Assembly (NCBI GenBank): GCA_021770345.1
Contig: JAETRD010000001.1
Location: 372,001 to 436,000 of the forward strand
Length of the DNA stretch: 64,000 nucleotides
Source: Lachnospiraceae bacterium
GTDB taxonomy: Bacteria; Bacillota; Clostridia; Lachnospirales; Lachnospiraceae
Direction of reading: 5' to 3'
A program made the translations under genes and the position numbers. The number at the start of each line of letters is the position of its first letter. The stretch's first letter is position 1. This document shows, in pieces, positions 52,626-60,963 of this stretch. The notes beneath the pieces are model-generated. The model was not told the DNA's origin. It saw only the letters and a list, made by a program, of their open reading frames with translations, and searched no databases.

Positions 52626-52730
52626 GTTTACCTCCATGCGCACACGCTTTTTTGTGCAAAGCCATATATGGCTCTCAAGTTTGTGCGTGTGCGTACAAAC
52701 TTGGGATTGAAAATTTTAATTTTCAATCTT
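52626..52730 (-). repeat. Palindrome-rich leader with a short TTG-initiated frame
   Basis: Several inverted repeats are packed together: 52705-52728 (11-base arms, AATTTTCAATC type), AAGTTTGT/ACAAACTT, AGCCATATATGGCT and a GCGCACACGC/GCGTGTGCG pair. On the minus strand AGGAGG precedes a TTG that opens 31 codons (MKIKIFNPKFVRTRTNLRAI and on) ending at the ribosome site of the flavodiiron gene. A related start (TTG AAA ATT AAA) occurs at 56217-56240. It is either a leader peptide with alternative hairpins or a dispersed repeat. Confidence 0.5.
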
Positions 52731-52778
52731 TCCTCCTGTTATTCGCCTAAGAAATTCTACACTCTGCAAAATTTATTT

Positions 52779-55349
52779 TCACGCCAGTCTCCCGCAACAC
52801 TGCTTATATTTCTTGCCGCTGCCGCACGGGCAGGGATCGTTCGGATACACCTTCGCGGACTCCCGCTTTTTCGGTGCGTTCGGCGCGGAATCGTCCTTGT
52901 TCGTTCCCGTCACCTTCGCGACCTGCTCACGCTCCACCTTCTGCTCGATCTTCACATGGTAAAGCAGCCGCACGGTATCCTCCTGGATATTGGCAGTCAT
53001 ATCATCAAACATGTCAAAGCCGGACATCTTATATTCGACAAGCGGATCACGCTGTCCATAGGACTGCAGACCGATTCCCTGACGGAGCTGGTCCATATCG
53101 TCGATGTGATCCATCCACTTGCGGTCTATCACTTTGAGCAGCACCACGCGCTCTAACTCTCTGAACTGCTCCGGCTCCGGGAACTCCGTCTCCTTCGCCT
53201 CGTAAAGCTTCACCGCACGCTCTTTCAGAAGGTGCTTTAATTCTTTGTTATTTTTCACGCTTTCCACATCCGCCGCGGAAACCGGTTTGATCGGAATAAT
53301 CGGAATCAGCAGCTGATTCAGCTCGTTCAGATCCCATTCGTCCTTGTCAATATCCGCAGAGATGCAGGTATCCACACTGTTTTCGACGCGGTCCGTGATC
53401 ATCTTGAAAATCGCATCCCGCATGTTCTCGCCGTTTAATACCCGCAGACGCTCCGCGTAGATAATCTCACGCTGGTCGTTCATCACCTGGTCGTATTCGA
53501 GCAGGTTCTTACGGATTCCAAAGTTATTGCCCTCAATCTTTGTCTGTGCTTTCTCGATGGCGGAAGTCAGCATCTTGTGCTGTATCTGCTCATTCTCCGG
53601 GACACCGAGCGCGTTAAACATATCCATCAGACGCTCAGAGCCGAACAGGCGCATCAGATCATCCTCCAGGGAAATATAGAACTGGGACTCACCCGGGTCT
53701 CCCTGACGTCCGGAACGACCACGCAGCTGATTGTCGATACGTCTGGACTCGTGGCGCTCCGTACCGATAATCTTTAAACCGCCCGCCTCGCGCGCATCGT
53801 CGTCGAGCTTGATATCGGTACCTCGTCCTGCCATGTTGGTCGCGATCGTAACCGCACCGTGCACTCCTGCCCCTGCGACAATCTCCGCCTCAAGCTCGTG
53901 GAACTTCGCATTCAGCACCGTGTGCTTGATTCCGGCCTTCTTCAGAAGCCCGCTGATAATCTCCGACGTCTCGATCGTGATCGTTCCCACCAGCACCGGC
54001 TGCCCTTTCGCATGCGCCTCCTTAACCGCCTCCACCACGGCGTGATATTTTTCCTTTTTGGTCTTATATACGACATCCTGCAAATCTTCGCGGATGACCG
54101 GGCGGTTCGTCGGGATCTCGATCACATCCATGCCGTAGATATCGCGGAACTCCTTCTCCTCGGTCAGCGCCGTACCGGTCATACCGGCTTTTTTCTCGAA
54201 TTTATTAAAGAAATTCTGGAACGTGATCGTCGCAAGCGTCTTGCTCTCACGCTTTACCTTCACATGCTCTTTCGCCTCAATCGCCTGATGAAGACCGTCG
54301 GAATAACGGCGGCCCGGCATGATACGCCCGGTGAACTCGTCGACGATCAGCACCTCGTCATCCTTTACGACATAGTCCTGGTCGCGGAACATCAGATTGT
54401 GCGCGCGCAGCGCAAGAATGATGTTGTGCTGAATCTCAAGGTTCTCCTGGTCCGCCAGATTCTCAATCTTAAAGAACTGCTCGACCCGCTTTACCCCTTC
54501 CTGGGTCAGGTTTACGACCTTGTCCTTCTCGTTGACCACAAAATCCCCGGTCTCCTCCTGCTCGATTCCCATGATGGCATCCATCTTGGAGTACTCCGGC
54601 ACATCCTCTCCTCTTGTCAGCTGTCTGGCCAGAATGTCGCATGCCTCGTAAAGCCTTGTCGACTTGCCGCTCTGTCCGGAAATGATCAGCGGCGTCCGCG
54701 CCTCGTCGATCAGAACCGAGTCAACCTCGTCGATGATTGCATAGTGAAGCCCCCGCTGCACCAGCTGCTCTTTATAAATGACCATGTTGTCGCGCAGGTA
54801 GTCAAACCCCAGCTCGTTGTTCGTAACATAGGTAATATCGCAGTTATAGGCGTCCCTCCGCTCGTCATTGTTCATCGAATTTAAGACCACGCCGACCGAG
54901 AGGCCGAGAAACTCGTGTACCTTTCCCATCCACTCCGCGTCACGCTTTGCCAGATAATCGTTGACCGTCACGACGCAGACGCCCTTTCCCTCCAGCGCGT
55001 TCAGATATGCCGGAAGCGTGGACACCAGCGTCTTACCCTCGCCGGTACGCATCTCCGCGATACGTCCCTGATGCAGGATGATTCCACCGATGATCTGTAC
55101 GCGGTAATGCTCCATGCCAAGCACCCGCTTTGCCGCCTCCCTCACCGTTGCATAAGCCTCCGGAAGAAGGTCGTCTAAAGTCTCTCCCTTTTCGAGACGC
55201 TCTTTATATTCTTTCGTTTTGCCTTTCAATTCCTCGTCGGAAAGGGCCTCCATCGCATCCTTATAGGATTCCACCCTGTCAACGATCGGGTAAATTCTTT
55301 TTAACTCCCGCTCGCTGTGCGTTCCGAAGATTTTCGTCAATGCACTCAT
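52779..55349 (-). CDS. secA: Preprotein translocase ATPase SecA
   Basis: 856 residues from the ATG at 55349 after AGGAGCTTTT; a longer frame to 55445 is not family-like. Walker [24 protein letters not shown], the preprotein-binding and scaffold domains and [11 protein letters not shown] are present. The C-terminal zinc motif [14 protein letters not shown] is complete, allowing SecB-like or ribosome contact. It drives protein export through SecYEG. Its own promoter lies just upstream. There is no sign that it is an accessory SecA2. Confidence 0.97.
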   Translation of the reverse strand: MSALTKIFGTHSERELKRIYPIVDRVESYKDAMEALSDEELKGKTKEYKERLEKGETLDDLLPEAYATVREAAKRVLGMEHYRVQIIGGIILHQGRIAEMRTGEGKTLVSTLPAYLNALEGKGVCVVTVNDYLAKRDAEWMGKVHEFLGLSVGVVLNSMNNDERRDAYNCDITYVTNNELGFDYLRDNMVIYKEQLVQRGLHYAIIDEVDSVLIDEARTPLIISGQSGKSTRLYEACDILARQLTRGEDVPEYSKMDAIMGIEQEETGDFVVNEKDKVVNLTQEGVKRVEQFFKIENLADQENLEIQHNIILALRAHNLMFRDQDYVVKDDEVLIVDEFTGRIMPGRRYSDGLHQAIEAKEHVKVKRESKTLATITFQNFFNKFEKKAGMTGTALTEEKEFRDIYGMDVIEIPTNRPVIREDLQDVVYKTKKEKYHAVVEAVKEAHAKGQPVLVGTITIETSEIISGLLKKAGIKHTVLNAKFHELEAEIVAGAGVHGAVTIATNMAGRGTDIKLDDDAREAGGLKIIGTERHESRRIDNQLRGRSGRQGDPGESQFYISLEDDLMRLFGSERLMDMFNALGVPENEQIQHKMLTSAIEKAQTKIEGNNFGIRKNLLEYDQVMNDQREIIYAERLRVLNGENMRDAIFKMITDRVENSVDTCISADIDKDEWDLNELNQLLIPIIPIKPVSAADVESVKNNKELKHLLKERAVKLYEAKETEFPEPEQFRELERVVLLKVIDRKWMDHIDDMDQLRQGIGLQSYGQRDPLVEYKMSGFDMFDDMTANIQEDTVRLLYHVKIEQKVEREQVAKVTGTNKDDSAPNAPKKRESAKVYPNDPCPCGSGKKYKQCCGRLA

Positions 55350-55435
55350 AAAAGCTCCTATCTGTGTCTGCTCCGCTCCCGGAACAGTTCTGTTAAGGGT
55401 TCCGCCGTCAGGGCAAAACCTCGCATAATAGTGAT

Positions 55436-55464
55436 ATTGTAGCACTTTTCCCCTGGCGGCACAA
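55436..55464 (-). promoter_or_regulatory. Promoter of secA
   Basis: Minus strand: TTGTGC (55464-55459), 17-base spacer, TACAAT (55441-55436), giving a leader of about 80 bases before the secA ATG. Confidence 0.65.
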
Positions 55465-55497
55465 CTGTAATAGCCGCAAACGTTTATAAATTTTTTA

Positions 55498-56178
55498 TTA
55501 ATAGCCGCCGCTCTTTCGGAAAATGATCCGCTCCGATATCCCGGTTTTCGCGTTCTTCACATACACATAAACCGCCGCACCGTATGTTCCGCTCAAAGTG
55601 ATTTTCTTTGAAAACGAGCTTTTATTCACACGCCAGGTTTTGCCTGCCCCGTCGCTGTATACCTCCACCTTTGTGATCATCCAGCCCTTTTTTGCCCTGA
55701 TATTCAGCGTCTGCCTCTCGATATTTTTCCCCTGACGGTATTCGTTATTCCTGTTGAACTTGCCGGTAAAATTCTGTTTCCCGATTTTGAAGCCTTCAAA
55801 CGGGTTGCTGTATTTCCTGACGGTCAGCTTTGTCGAAATTTTCGTTCCTCCGACCTTGCAGGAAATGGTGGATGTCAGCGCCTTATCACCGAAATATGCG
55901 GTGACATAACCGTTCCCCGCCTGTACTTTCACGCCTTTATTGCTGCTCTTTAAGCTTTTAATCTCAGACTTTTTACTGCATCCTGCAATCGGCAGCACCG
56001 TATAGTAGCGCAAATAACGGTCGCCCGGTTTGTAGGTCACCGTCGGGTTTTTGATCGTAAAATACGGCTTAACGGCCGCCTGTACCTCTGCGGTCCCCTG
56101 CGGTGCAAACGTCAGTGACATGACAAGAACCGCCGACAGAAGGATCACAGACAACACTTTTTTCAACCATTTTTTCAT
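55498..56178 (-). CDS. Exported protein of unknown function, paralogue 1
   Basis: 226 residues with a signal peptide ([20 protein letters not shown], cleavage probably after VQA near residue 35). The mature protein is basic and beta-rich, with SSNKGVKV and a C-terminal segment on a constrained fold ([19 protein letters not shown]). It clearly resembles the next gene upstream over its whole length, including the KxSSNK block, YxNP, and the end AKTGISE/TKTGISE. The first 80 residues recall bacterial Ig-like (Big_2) strands. Function unknown; a surface or wall-associated role is likely. Confidence 0.75.
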   Translation of the reverse strand: MKKWLKKVLSVILLSAVLVMSLTFAPQGTAEVQAAVKPYFTIKNPTVTYKPGDRYLRYYTVLPIAGCSKKSEIKSLKSSNKGVKVQAGNGYVTAYFGDKALTSTISCKVGGTKISTKLTVRKYSNPFEGFKIGKQNFTGKFNRNNEYRQGKNIERQTLNIRAKKGWMITKVEVYSDGAGKTWRVNKSSFSKKITLSGTYGAAVYVYVKNAKTGISERIIFRKSGGY

Positions 56179-56216
56179 AATTTCCTCTCATTCCGCCGCA
56201 AACGGCTTTCGTTCCG

Positions 56217-56240
56217 GATTGAACATTTTAATTTTCAATC
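56217..56240 (-). repeat. Second copy of the AATTTTCAATC-type inverted repeat
   Basis: Eleven-base arms with one mismatch, closely similar to 52705-52728. On the minus strand it reads TTG AAA ATT AAA ATG TTC AAT CCG, again the start of a short frame that ends just before the downstream gene (16 codons). Confidence 0.6.
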
Positions 56241-56255
56241 TGTTCACTCACCGTC

Positions 56256-56939
56256 TCAGTCTTTCAGATAGAAAATCAGCTGTTCCGAAATGCCGGTCTT
56301 TGTGTCGGTACAGTATATATACACACCGGCACCGCGGCCCGCAAGCGAAATCTGTCTCGAGAAACTCGCGCTCCCCTTCCCTTTCTCCGTGAAAATCCAG
56401 CTTTTCCCGCTGCTGGTATGTACCGAAACCGCGGTGATTTTCCAGTTTTTCTTCAGCTGAATCCGCAGCTGCTTCTTTTTATAGCTTCCCTTCTGCCCGT
56501 ACATCGTCTTCTGGTTAAATTTGCTTTTAAATTCTTTTCCTCCGATTTTCAGGGACGACAACGGATTGGTGTATTTTTTTACCGTAAAATTTGTCGCAAG
56601 CTTTTTTCCGTTTACCCTGCAGGTAATCTTTGCCTTACATGCCTTCCTGCCGTATTCCACCCGAATCATCCCGTTGAGCGCCTTTACCTTAATGTTCTTG
56701 TTCGAACTCTTAAGTGCGTGGATCTCCGAGCTTTTCGTGCAGCCGGCAATTCGCAGATCGGCATAATACCGTTTCACACCGTCGCCGGACTTGTAGGTAT
56801 ACACCGGGTTCGGCGAAACAAATTCCGGCGTCACCGCCGCCTGTACCTCTGCCGCACTCTGCGGCGTCAGATTCACGGCTGTCAGAACGACCGCTGTCAT
56901 CAGTATAAGCGCCAAAACCTTTTTGATTCCTTTTCTCAT
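56256..56939 (-). CDS. Exported protein of unknown function, paralogue 2
   Basis: 227 residues from the ATG at 56939 after GGGGGAG; a longer frame to 56981 adds no signal-like sequence. The signal peptide is MRKGIKKVLALILMTAVVLT with likely cleavage after VQA. The mature part is basic, beta-rich and colinear with paralogue 1. A tandem duplication followed by divergence is the simplest origin. No catalytic motif is visible. Confidence 0.75.
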   Translation of the reverse strand: MRKGIKKVLALILMTAVVLTAVNLTPQSAAEVQAAVTPEFVSPNPVYTYKSGDGVKRYYADLRIAGCTKSSEIHALKSSNKNIKVKALNGMIRVEYGRKACKAKITCRVNGKKLATNFTVKKYTNPLSSLKIGGKEFKSKFNQKTMYGQKGSYKKKQLRIQLKKNWKITAVSVHTSSGKSWIFTEKGKGSASFSRQISLAGRGAGVYIYCTDTKTGISEQLIFYLKD

Positions 56940-57006
56940 AGCGTTCTCCCCCACTGTTCCGTTGATTCGAAGCACTTCCATTATAATCCCGCCCTGCCTT
57001 TTCCTT

Positions 57007-57028
57007 AAATAGTACCTTAGTACTATTT
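57007..57028. promoter_or_regulatory. Perfect palindrome between divergent genes
   Basis: AAATAGTAC and GTACTATTT are exact complements with a four-base centre (CTTA). It lies in the 165-base gap between the minus-strand exported protein and the plus-strand TSCPD gene, 13 bases before the -35 box of the latter. It fits an operator for one or both genes. Confidence 0.6.
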
Positions 57029-57041
57029 TAAAGAAATAACC

Positions 57042-57070
57042 TTGAAACCGAAATGTTCAGCGTATATACT
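57042..57070 (+). promoter_or_regulatory. Promoter of the TSCPD gene
   Basis: TTGAAA (57042-57047), 17-base spacer, TATACT (57065-57070), 34 bases before the ATG. Confidence 0.65.
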
Positions 57071-57104
57071 TTTAATACATAAACATCATTATAAGGAGGC
57101 TTTT

Positions 57105-57365
57105 ATGACATACACATACAGGACAAAAGGTACCTGTTCTTCCATGATCGAGCTGGAACTGGACGGAAATGTCGTACACAACGTGAAGTTCACCGGCGGC
57201 TGTAACGGCAATCTGCAGGCGATTCCGAAGCTTGTGGAAGGGCTTACCGTCGAGCAGGTCGAGGAAAAAATTTCCGGCATCTCCTGCAACGGCCGCGGCA
57301 CCTCCTGCGGAGACCAGCTCGCACGCGCCTGCCGCGCCGCACTCGAGGCGTCGAAGAACGCATAA
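57105..57365 (+). CDS. TSCPD-domain protein (TIGR03905-like)
   Basis: 86 residues from the ATG at 57105 after AAGGAGGCTTTT; a longer frame to 57042 lies in the promoter. The segment TKGTCSSMIELELDGNVV, FTGGCNGNLQAI and the cysteine-bearing GISCNGRGTSCGDQLARA match the short TSCPD family, named after a motif at the end of class II ribonucleotide reductases. Four cysteines could hold a metal. Function is unknown. It is one of the few plus-strand genes and is transcribed alone. Confidence 0.88.
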   Translation: MTYTYRTKGTCSSMIELELDGNVVHNVKFTGGCNGNLQAIPKLVEGLTVEQVEEKISGISCNGRGTSCGDQLARACRAALEASKNA

Positions 57366-57367
57366 AA

Positions 57368-57427
57368 AACTGTCTGCATTTGCGCAAACGATAACAGTCC
57401 TGTCATCTATGCGCTATGCAGACAGTT
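57368..57427 (+). terminator. Inverted repeat after the TSCPD gene
   Basis: AACTGTCTGCAT and ATGCAGACAGTT are perfect 12-base arms 36 bases apart. No T-run follows, so termination is uncertain. A second inverted repeat (GGCGGGC/GCCCGCC, 57446-57472) lies before the convergent dpaB end. Confidence 0.5.
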
Positions 57428-57492
57428 CCCTTCACGGAATGAACAGGCGGGCCGCAACATCTGCCGCCCGCCGTCTTCCAAAAATTGCTCCG

Positions 57493-58077
57493 TCAGGGAT
57501 TCTGCAGAATCGGCTGAATCTGTTTTCCCTGCAGTGCCGCCTCAATCGTATCCGGCAGAAGCTCGAGCTTCGCAATCATCGAATTGGGCTTACTCTTATA
57601 ATTATCCTGCCCGAAGGGCACGAAGTAAATATTTTTCATATTCATCAGCATCCCGATATTTTTGAACCCGGCGCCGAGCGCATCGTTCGTCGAAATCGCG
57701 ATAACCAGCGGTTTTCCGTTCCGCATATGCGCCTTTGTCGCCATCAGCACCGGCGTGTCGGTAATCCCGTTACACAATTTTGCGGCCGTATTTCCGGTAC
57801 AGGGCGCAATCACCATCACATCCAGAAAGTTATTCGGCCCGATCGGCTCCGCCGCACAGATGGTGCGGATTCCCTCATTCCCGGTAATCTCACAGATTCC
57901 GTCCACATACTCTTTCGCACTTCCGAACCGCGTATCACACGATTGGGCATTAAAAGAAAAAATCGGCACGACATTGGCTCCCATATCGCAAAGCCTCTGT
58001 ATTTCCTTTCGCGCTTTTGCAAAGGTACAGAAGGAGCCGGTAATGCCGAGGCCGATGTTGTAATTTGAAAAATCCAT
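57493..58077 (-). CDS. dpaB: Dipicolinate synthase subunit B
   Basis: 194 residues from the ATG at 58077, which shares one base with the dpaA stop (TGATG) and follows AGGAGGGCGTGTG. The flavoprotein-like (Pfam flavoprotein) fold shows GLGITGSFCTFAKA near the start, PCTGNTAAKLCNGI and MATKAHMRNGKPLVIAISTN. With DpaA it oxidises dihydrodipicolinate to dipicolinate, which is packed into the spore core with calcium. The substrate comes from the lysine pathway, and aspartate kinase lies nearby. Confidence 0.95.
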   Translation of the reverse strand: MDFSNYNIGLGITGSFCTFAKARKEIQRLCDMGANVVPIFSFNAQSCDTRFGSAKEYVDGICEITGNEGIRTICAAEPIGPNNFLDVMVIAPCTGNTAAKLCNGITDTPVLMATKAHMRNGKPLVIAISTNDALGAGFKNIGMLMNMKNIYFVPFGQDNYKSKPNSMIAKLELLPDTIEAALQGKQIQPILQNP

Positions 58078-58919
58078 CACACGCCCTCCTCCCTGCTCAC
58101 AAACCGGTCAATTGCCCGGTCTAAAATATAAGCGCTTTCTTTCGGCGCATATTTCCCCGGAAGTCCCAGCGCAAGATCCGCCCGTATTCCGTATTCTTTC
58201 GCACATTCAAAGTCCGTTCCGCCAGGAGCCGACGCAATATCCAGGATATAGGCGTCCCGCGGAAGTTCCCGGATAATGCTGCGCGTAATCACGGGCGCCG
58301 GCACCGTGTTCACCAGCATTGCCGCACCCATGGCCTCCTCCGGCCCAAACGCGAAATCAACCGCGTAAAAACCTTCCTTCTTCGCCGCTTTGCGCACCTC
58401 CCTGCGGCGCGCAAGCACCGTCACTCTCGCGCCCAGCGCCATCAGGCGTTCCGCAATCGCCTTCCCGCAAAAGCCGTAGCCCGACACGATAATCTTTGCT
58501 TCGTCAATATTGTAAGGACTTTTATTTACCAGCTCGGCAATGACGCCCTCGGCCGTCGCCACCGCATTTTCCTCCGTCACGGTCTCGTCTTCCATAAAAT
58601 CAAGATAATGAATATCTCTACGTTTCAGAAGTTCCACCTGCTCCGCAGAAAAGCAGCCGCCCAGCACCAGCGTGCCGTTTGTCAGATTTTTATTTAATAT
58701 ATCGTTCAGGATTCCCTGCTCTGGAACCTTAGACACCGGAATCGGCAGTATCAGAATATCCGCCTCTTTTAAAAACTCCTTCAACTTTTCGAGTTGTCCC
58801 AGGACTGTCTTATTATTTCTGATATCCAGGCAGCGCACACTCTGGCCTTTTTTCGTCAATATCTCGGCCAGATACACCTGACGCATGTCACTGATTAGAA
58901 GTATGGTCTGTTTACTCAT
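58077..58919 (-). CDS. dpaA: Dipicolinate synthase subunit A
   Basis: 280 residues from the ATG at 58919, eight bases after GGGAG; a GTG three codons earlier is poorer. The N-terminal part (1-120) and the NAD(P)-binding domain with the loop VSGYGFCGKAIAERLMALGA near 150-170 are typical of DpaA. It is expressed in the mother cell under sporulation sigma factors in relatives. The gene pair is strong evidence that the organism makes endospores. Confidence 0.94.
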   Translation of the reverse strand: MSKQTILLISDMRQVYLAEILTKKGQSVRCLDIRNNKTVLGQLEKLKEFLKEADILILPIPVSKVPEQGILNDILNKNLTNGTLVLGGCFSAEQVELLKRRDIHYLDFMEDETVTEENAVATAEGVIAELVNKSPYNIDEAKIIVSGYGFCGKAIAERLMALGARVTVLARRREVRKAAKKEGFYAVDFAFGPEEAMGAAMLVNTVPAPVITRSIIRELPRDAYILDIASAPGGTDFECAKEYGIRADLALGLPGKYAPKESAYILDRAIDRFVSREEGV

Positions 58920-59077
58920 ACACTGCACTCCCTTCCATTTATTATATGAAGCGAATGATACGGCGTTCTGCTGTCGGCTTTCGATTTCCGAATTTTTATA
59001 TTTTCTGAATATTTTTATTATTTTAAATTATATATAAAATATATAAACTATTTTTCAAAAATTTTTCAAAAAAGCTC

Positions 59078-59106
59078 TTGACTTTTGCATTTCTATCTGA
59101 TAATAT
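59078..59106 (+). promoter_or_regulatory. Promoter of the candidate structured RNA
   Basis: TTGACT (59078-59083), exactly 17 bases, TAATAT (59101-59106). It lies in very A+T-rich DNA, which could add an UP-element effect. Start of transcription is expected near 59113. Confidence 0.78.
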
Positions 59107-59112
59107 AAAATC

Positions 59113-59413
59113 AACAAAAACAAAGAAAGAGAGGTACAGACCACCGAAAACTCAATCGCATTCAATTTTTCATTCGACGAAACGTAGCGCATGACATTCC
59201 AAATCATGGAACACAGAAGTCAGTATCAGATGAGCATCTCAGATATGGTACGATTTCACAAGTCATGGCAGAGTAAGATACGAAGGCGGAGGAGGAATTG
59301 AAGAAGTCCAAAGGAACTGGCACCTTAGAGCCAGAATAAAAGAAAGGGGTATAGTCCCATGGACGAAATAGTTTAAAAGGCGGCATTGAAAAATGATTTC
59401 AATGTCGCCTTTT
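59113..59413 (+). ncRNA. Candidate structured non-coding RNA (possibly raiA class)
   Basis: About 300 bases between a good promoter and a strong terminator, without a credible reading frame. Local hairpins include TTCC/GGAA (59198-59212 region), GTATC-AGATG-AG-CATCT-GATAT (59223-59246), GATTT/AAGTC, CTGGC/GCCAG (59317-59334) and GTCC/GGAC (59354-59364). A long-range pairing CATGAC (59190-59195) with GTCATG (59262-59267) closes a multi-branched unit. The central 200 bases fit the size of the raiA RNA of Clostridia, which is tied to sporulation, but I cannot confirm the class. It lies beside the spore genes dpaAB. Confidence 0.65.
59375..59413. terminator. Bidirectional terminator of the RNA gene and lysC
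   Basis: A 17-base-pair stem (AAAAGGCGGCATTGAAA with its complement, one G-U pair) and a five-base loop end in T4 on the plus strand and TTTT on the minus strand. It lies 16 bases after the lysC stop. Confidence 0.9.
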
Positions 59414-59428
59414 CCATGTCCGCTGCAG

Positions 59429-60748
59429 TTACAGCTGTGTCTCCACAAAAATATCATAGATGGCGCGGATCGCGTTTTCGAAATCCGCGTTGCTGACTCC
59501 GATGATAATGTTGAGCTCCGAGGAACCCTGATCGATCATCTTTACGTTGATATTGGCATGTGCCAGCGCGGAAAAAATCCTTCCCGCCGTTCCTCTGGTC
59601 GCGCGCATCCCGCGCCCCACCACCGCTATCAGGGCCAGATCGCCCTCCAGATCAATGCTGTCCGGCTCCGCAAGACGATGAATCGCCGAAATCACCGCCT
59701 GCTCCTTGCCCTCAAATTCGGGCTGATGCACAAACACGGTCATCGTATCGATGCCAGAGGGAATATGCTCAAACGAAATCTCATTCTCCTCAAAGGCTGT
59801 CAGAACCTTTCTTCCAAATCCGACCTCCGCATTCATCATATCCTTGTCGATATTGACCGAAACAAATCCCTTTTTGCCGGCAATTCCCGTAATCGTATAC
59901 TTCGACTGCTGACAGGTACTCTCCACAATCCAGGTTCCCTCATCCTCCGGGGCATTTGTGTTGCGGATATTAATCGGTATGCCAGCCTTGCGCACCGGGA
60001 AAACGGCATCCTCATGCAGCACGCTCGCTCCCATATAGGACAGCTCCCGCAGCTCCCGGTAAGTAATCGTCTTAATCGGCTTCGGATTCTTGATAATCCG
60101 CGGATCTGCGATCAGGAAGCCGGACACGTCCGTCCAGTTCTCATAGCAGGCCGCATGCACGGCCCGTGAGACGATGGAACCTGTAATGTCCGAACCGCCT
60201 CTCGAAAACGTCTTGATGCTGCCGTCCGGCATGGAACCGTAAAATCCCGGCACAACCGCATGCTCCTCCTTCGCCAGGCGTGCGGAAAGCGCGCGGTTCG
60301 TCTTATCCGCATCAAAATTTCCGTTCTCGTCAAAGAATATGACTTCCGCCGCATCCACAAACGTATAGCCCAGATAGCATGCCATAACGATACCGTTGAG
60401 ATACTCGCCGCGCGACGCGGCATAGTCCACTCCGGCCCCGCTTTTTAAATTCTCCGTAATTTTCTTAAATTCTTCCTCCAGGGAAAGCTTCAGATTCAAA
60501 CCATTAATAATTGTGTCGTAACGGTCTTTGATTTTCATCAGAGGCACACGGAAATCCTCCTCCGCCTCCACCAGCTCGTAACATGCATACAACATATCCG
60601 TGACCTTAGAATCCTTCGCGTTACGCTTTCCCGGGGCACTCGGAACTACATATCTCCTGTCTTTGTCCGCATGTATGATTTTCCCCACTTTTGCAAACTG
60701 CTCCGCGCTTGCCAGAGAACTGCCGCCGAATTTCACAACTTTAATCAT
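59429..60748 (-). CDS. lysC: Aspartate kinase
   Basis: 439 residues from the ATG at 60748, nine bases after AAGGAG; the frame to 60808 runs through an upstream hairpin. The kinase domain has KFGGSSLA at 6-13, a central SRGEYLNG and FSRGGSDITGS, and the C-terminus carries two ACT domains (about 300-439), suggesting feedback control by an amino acid. It phosphorylates aspartate, the first step to lysine, threonine, methionine and, through dihydrodipicolinate, to spore dipicolinate. No lysine riboswitch was found before it. Confidence 0.96.
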   Translation of the reverse strand: MIKVVKFGGSSLASAEQFAKVGKIIHADKDRRYVVPSAPGKRNAKDSKVTDMLYACYELVEAEEDFRVPLMKIKDRYDTIINGLNLKLSLEEEFKKITENLKSGAGVDYAASRGEYLNGIVMACYLGYTFVDAAEVIFFDENGNFDADKTNRALSARLAKEEHAVVPGFYGSMPDGSIKTFSRGGSDITGSIVSRAVHAACYENWTDVSGFLIADPRIIKNPKPIKTITYRELRELSYMGASVLHEDAVFPVRKAGIPINIRNTNAPEDEGTWIVESTCQQSKYTITGIAGKKGFVSVNIDKDMMNAEVGFGRKVLTAFEENEISFEHIPSGIDTMTVFVHQPEFEGKEQAVISAIHRLAEPDSIDLEGDLALIAVVGRGMRATRGTAGRIFSALAHANINVKMIDQGSSELNIIIGVSNADFENAIRAIYDIFVETQL

Positions 60749-60770
60749 TTTCTTCCGCTCCTTCTCAAGA

Positions 60771-60794
60771 AAGCGAGTGCCCGCGCACTCGCTT
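60771..60794 (-). promoter_or_regulatory. Hairpin in the lysC leader
   Basis: AAGCGAGTGC and GCACTCGCTT form a perfect 10-base-pair stem with a four-base loop, ending ten bases before the ribosome site. A second small stem (CAAAAAG/CTTTTTG) follows at 60795-60815. They could act as an attenuator or be a dispersed repeat. Confidence 0.5.
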
Positions 60795-60853
60795 GCAAAA
60801 AGCTGCACTTTTTGTCAGAATAATTTATTTACCGCAATTTCCTGAATCATATA

Positions 60854-60885
60854 AAAACCGCCGCCTCACCCGCTTTGGCGGTTTT
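60854..60885 (-). terminator. Intrinsic terminator of the LysM-repeat gene
   Basis: AAAACCGCC and GGCGGTTTT form a nine-base-pair stem with a 14-base loop, and T5 follows on the minus strand, 79 bases after the stop at 60964. Confidence 0.8.
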
Positions 60886-60963
60886 CTGTAACGATATATA
60901 TATTAAACACAAATACCGCTTCCGTCAAATGATTTTTTCGAAAAAAGCGTTTTCCTGTCGTCT

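Larger units (their letters stand above)
58920..59428. other. Gene-free stretch between dpaA and lysC with an RNA gene
   Basis: 509 bases. The left 150 bases are extremely A+T-rich. From 59078 there is a plus-strand promoter, then about 300 bases without a plausible frame but with much base-pairing potential, then a 17-base-pair terminator. The terminator also serves lysC from the other side. Confidence 0.8.

Noticed and set aside
59113..59413. Lysine riboswitch for aspartate kinase
   Set aside because: The transcript runs on the plus strand, away from the minus-strand lysC gene, and lacks the characteristic lysine aptamer core beyond a chance GAGGTA.
59113..59413. RNase P, tmRNA or SRP RNA
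   Set aside because: I looked for the GAGGAAAGTCC core of RNase P, a tmRNA tag frame with tRNA-like ends and the SRP helix 8 pattern and found none convincing. A covariance search could still overturn this.
59204..59457. Two minus-strand frames of 60 and 64 codons in the gap after lysC
   Set aside because: They run through the bidirectional terminator and the structured RNA, have no ribosome sites and resemble no protein family.
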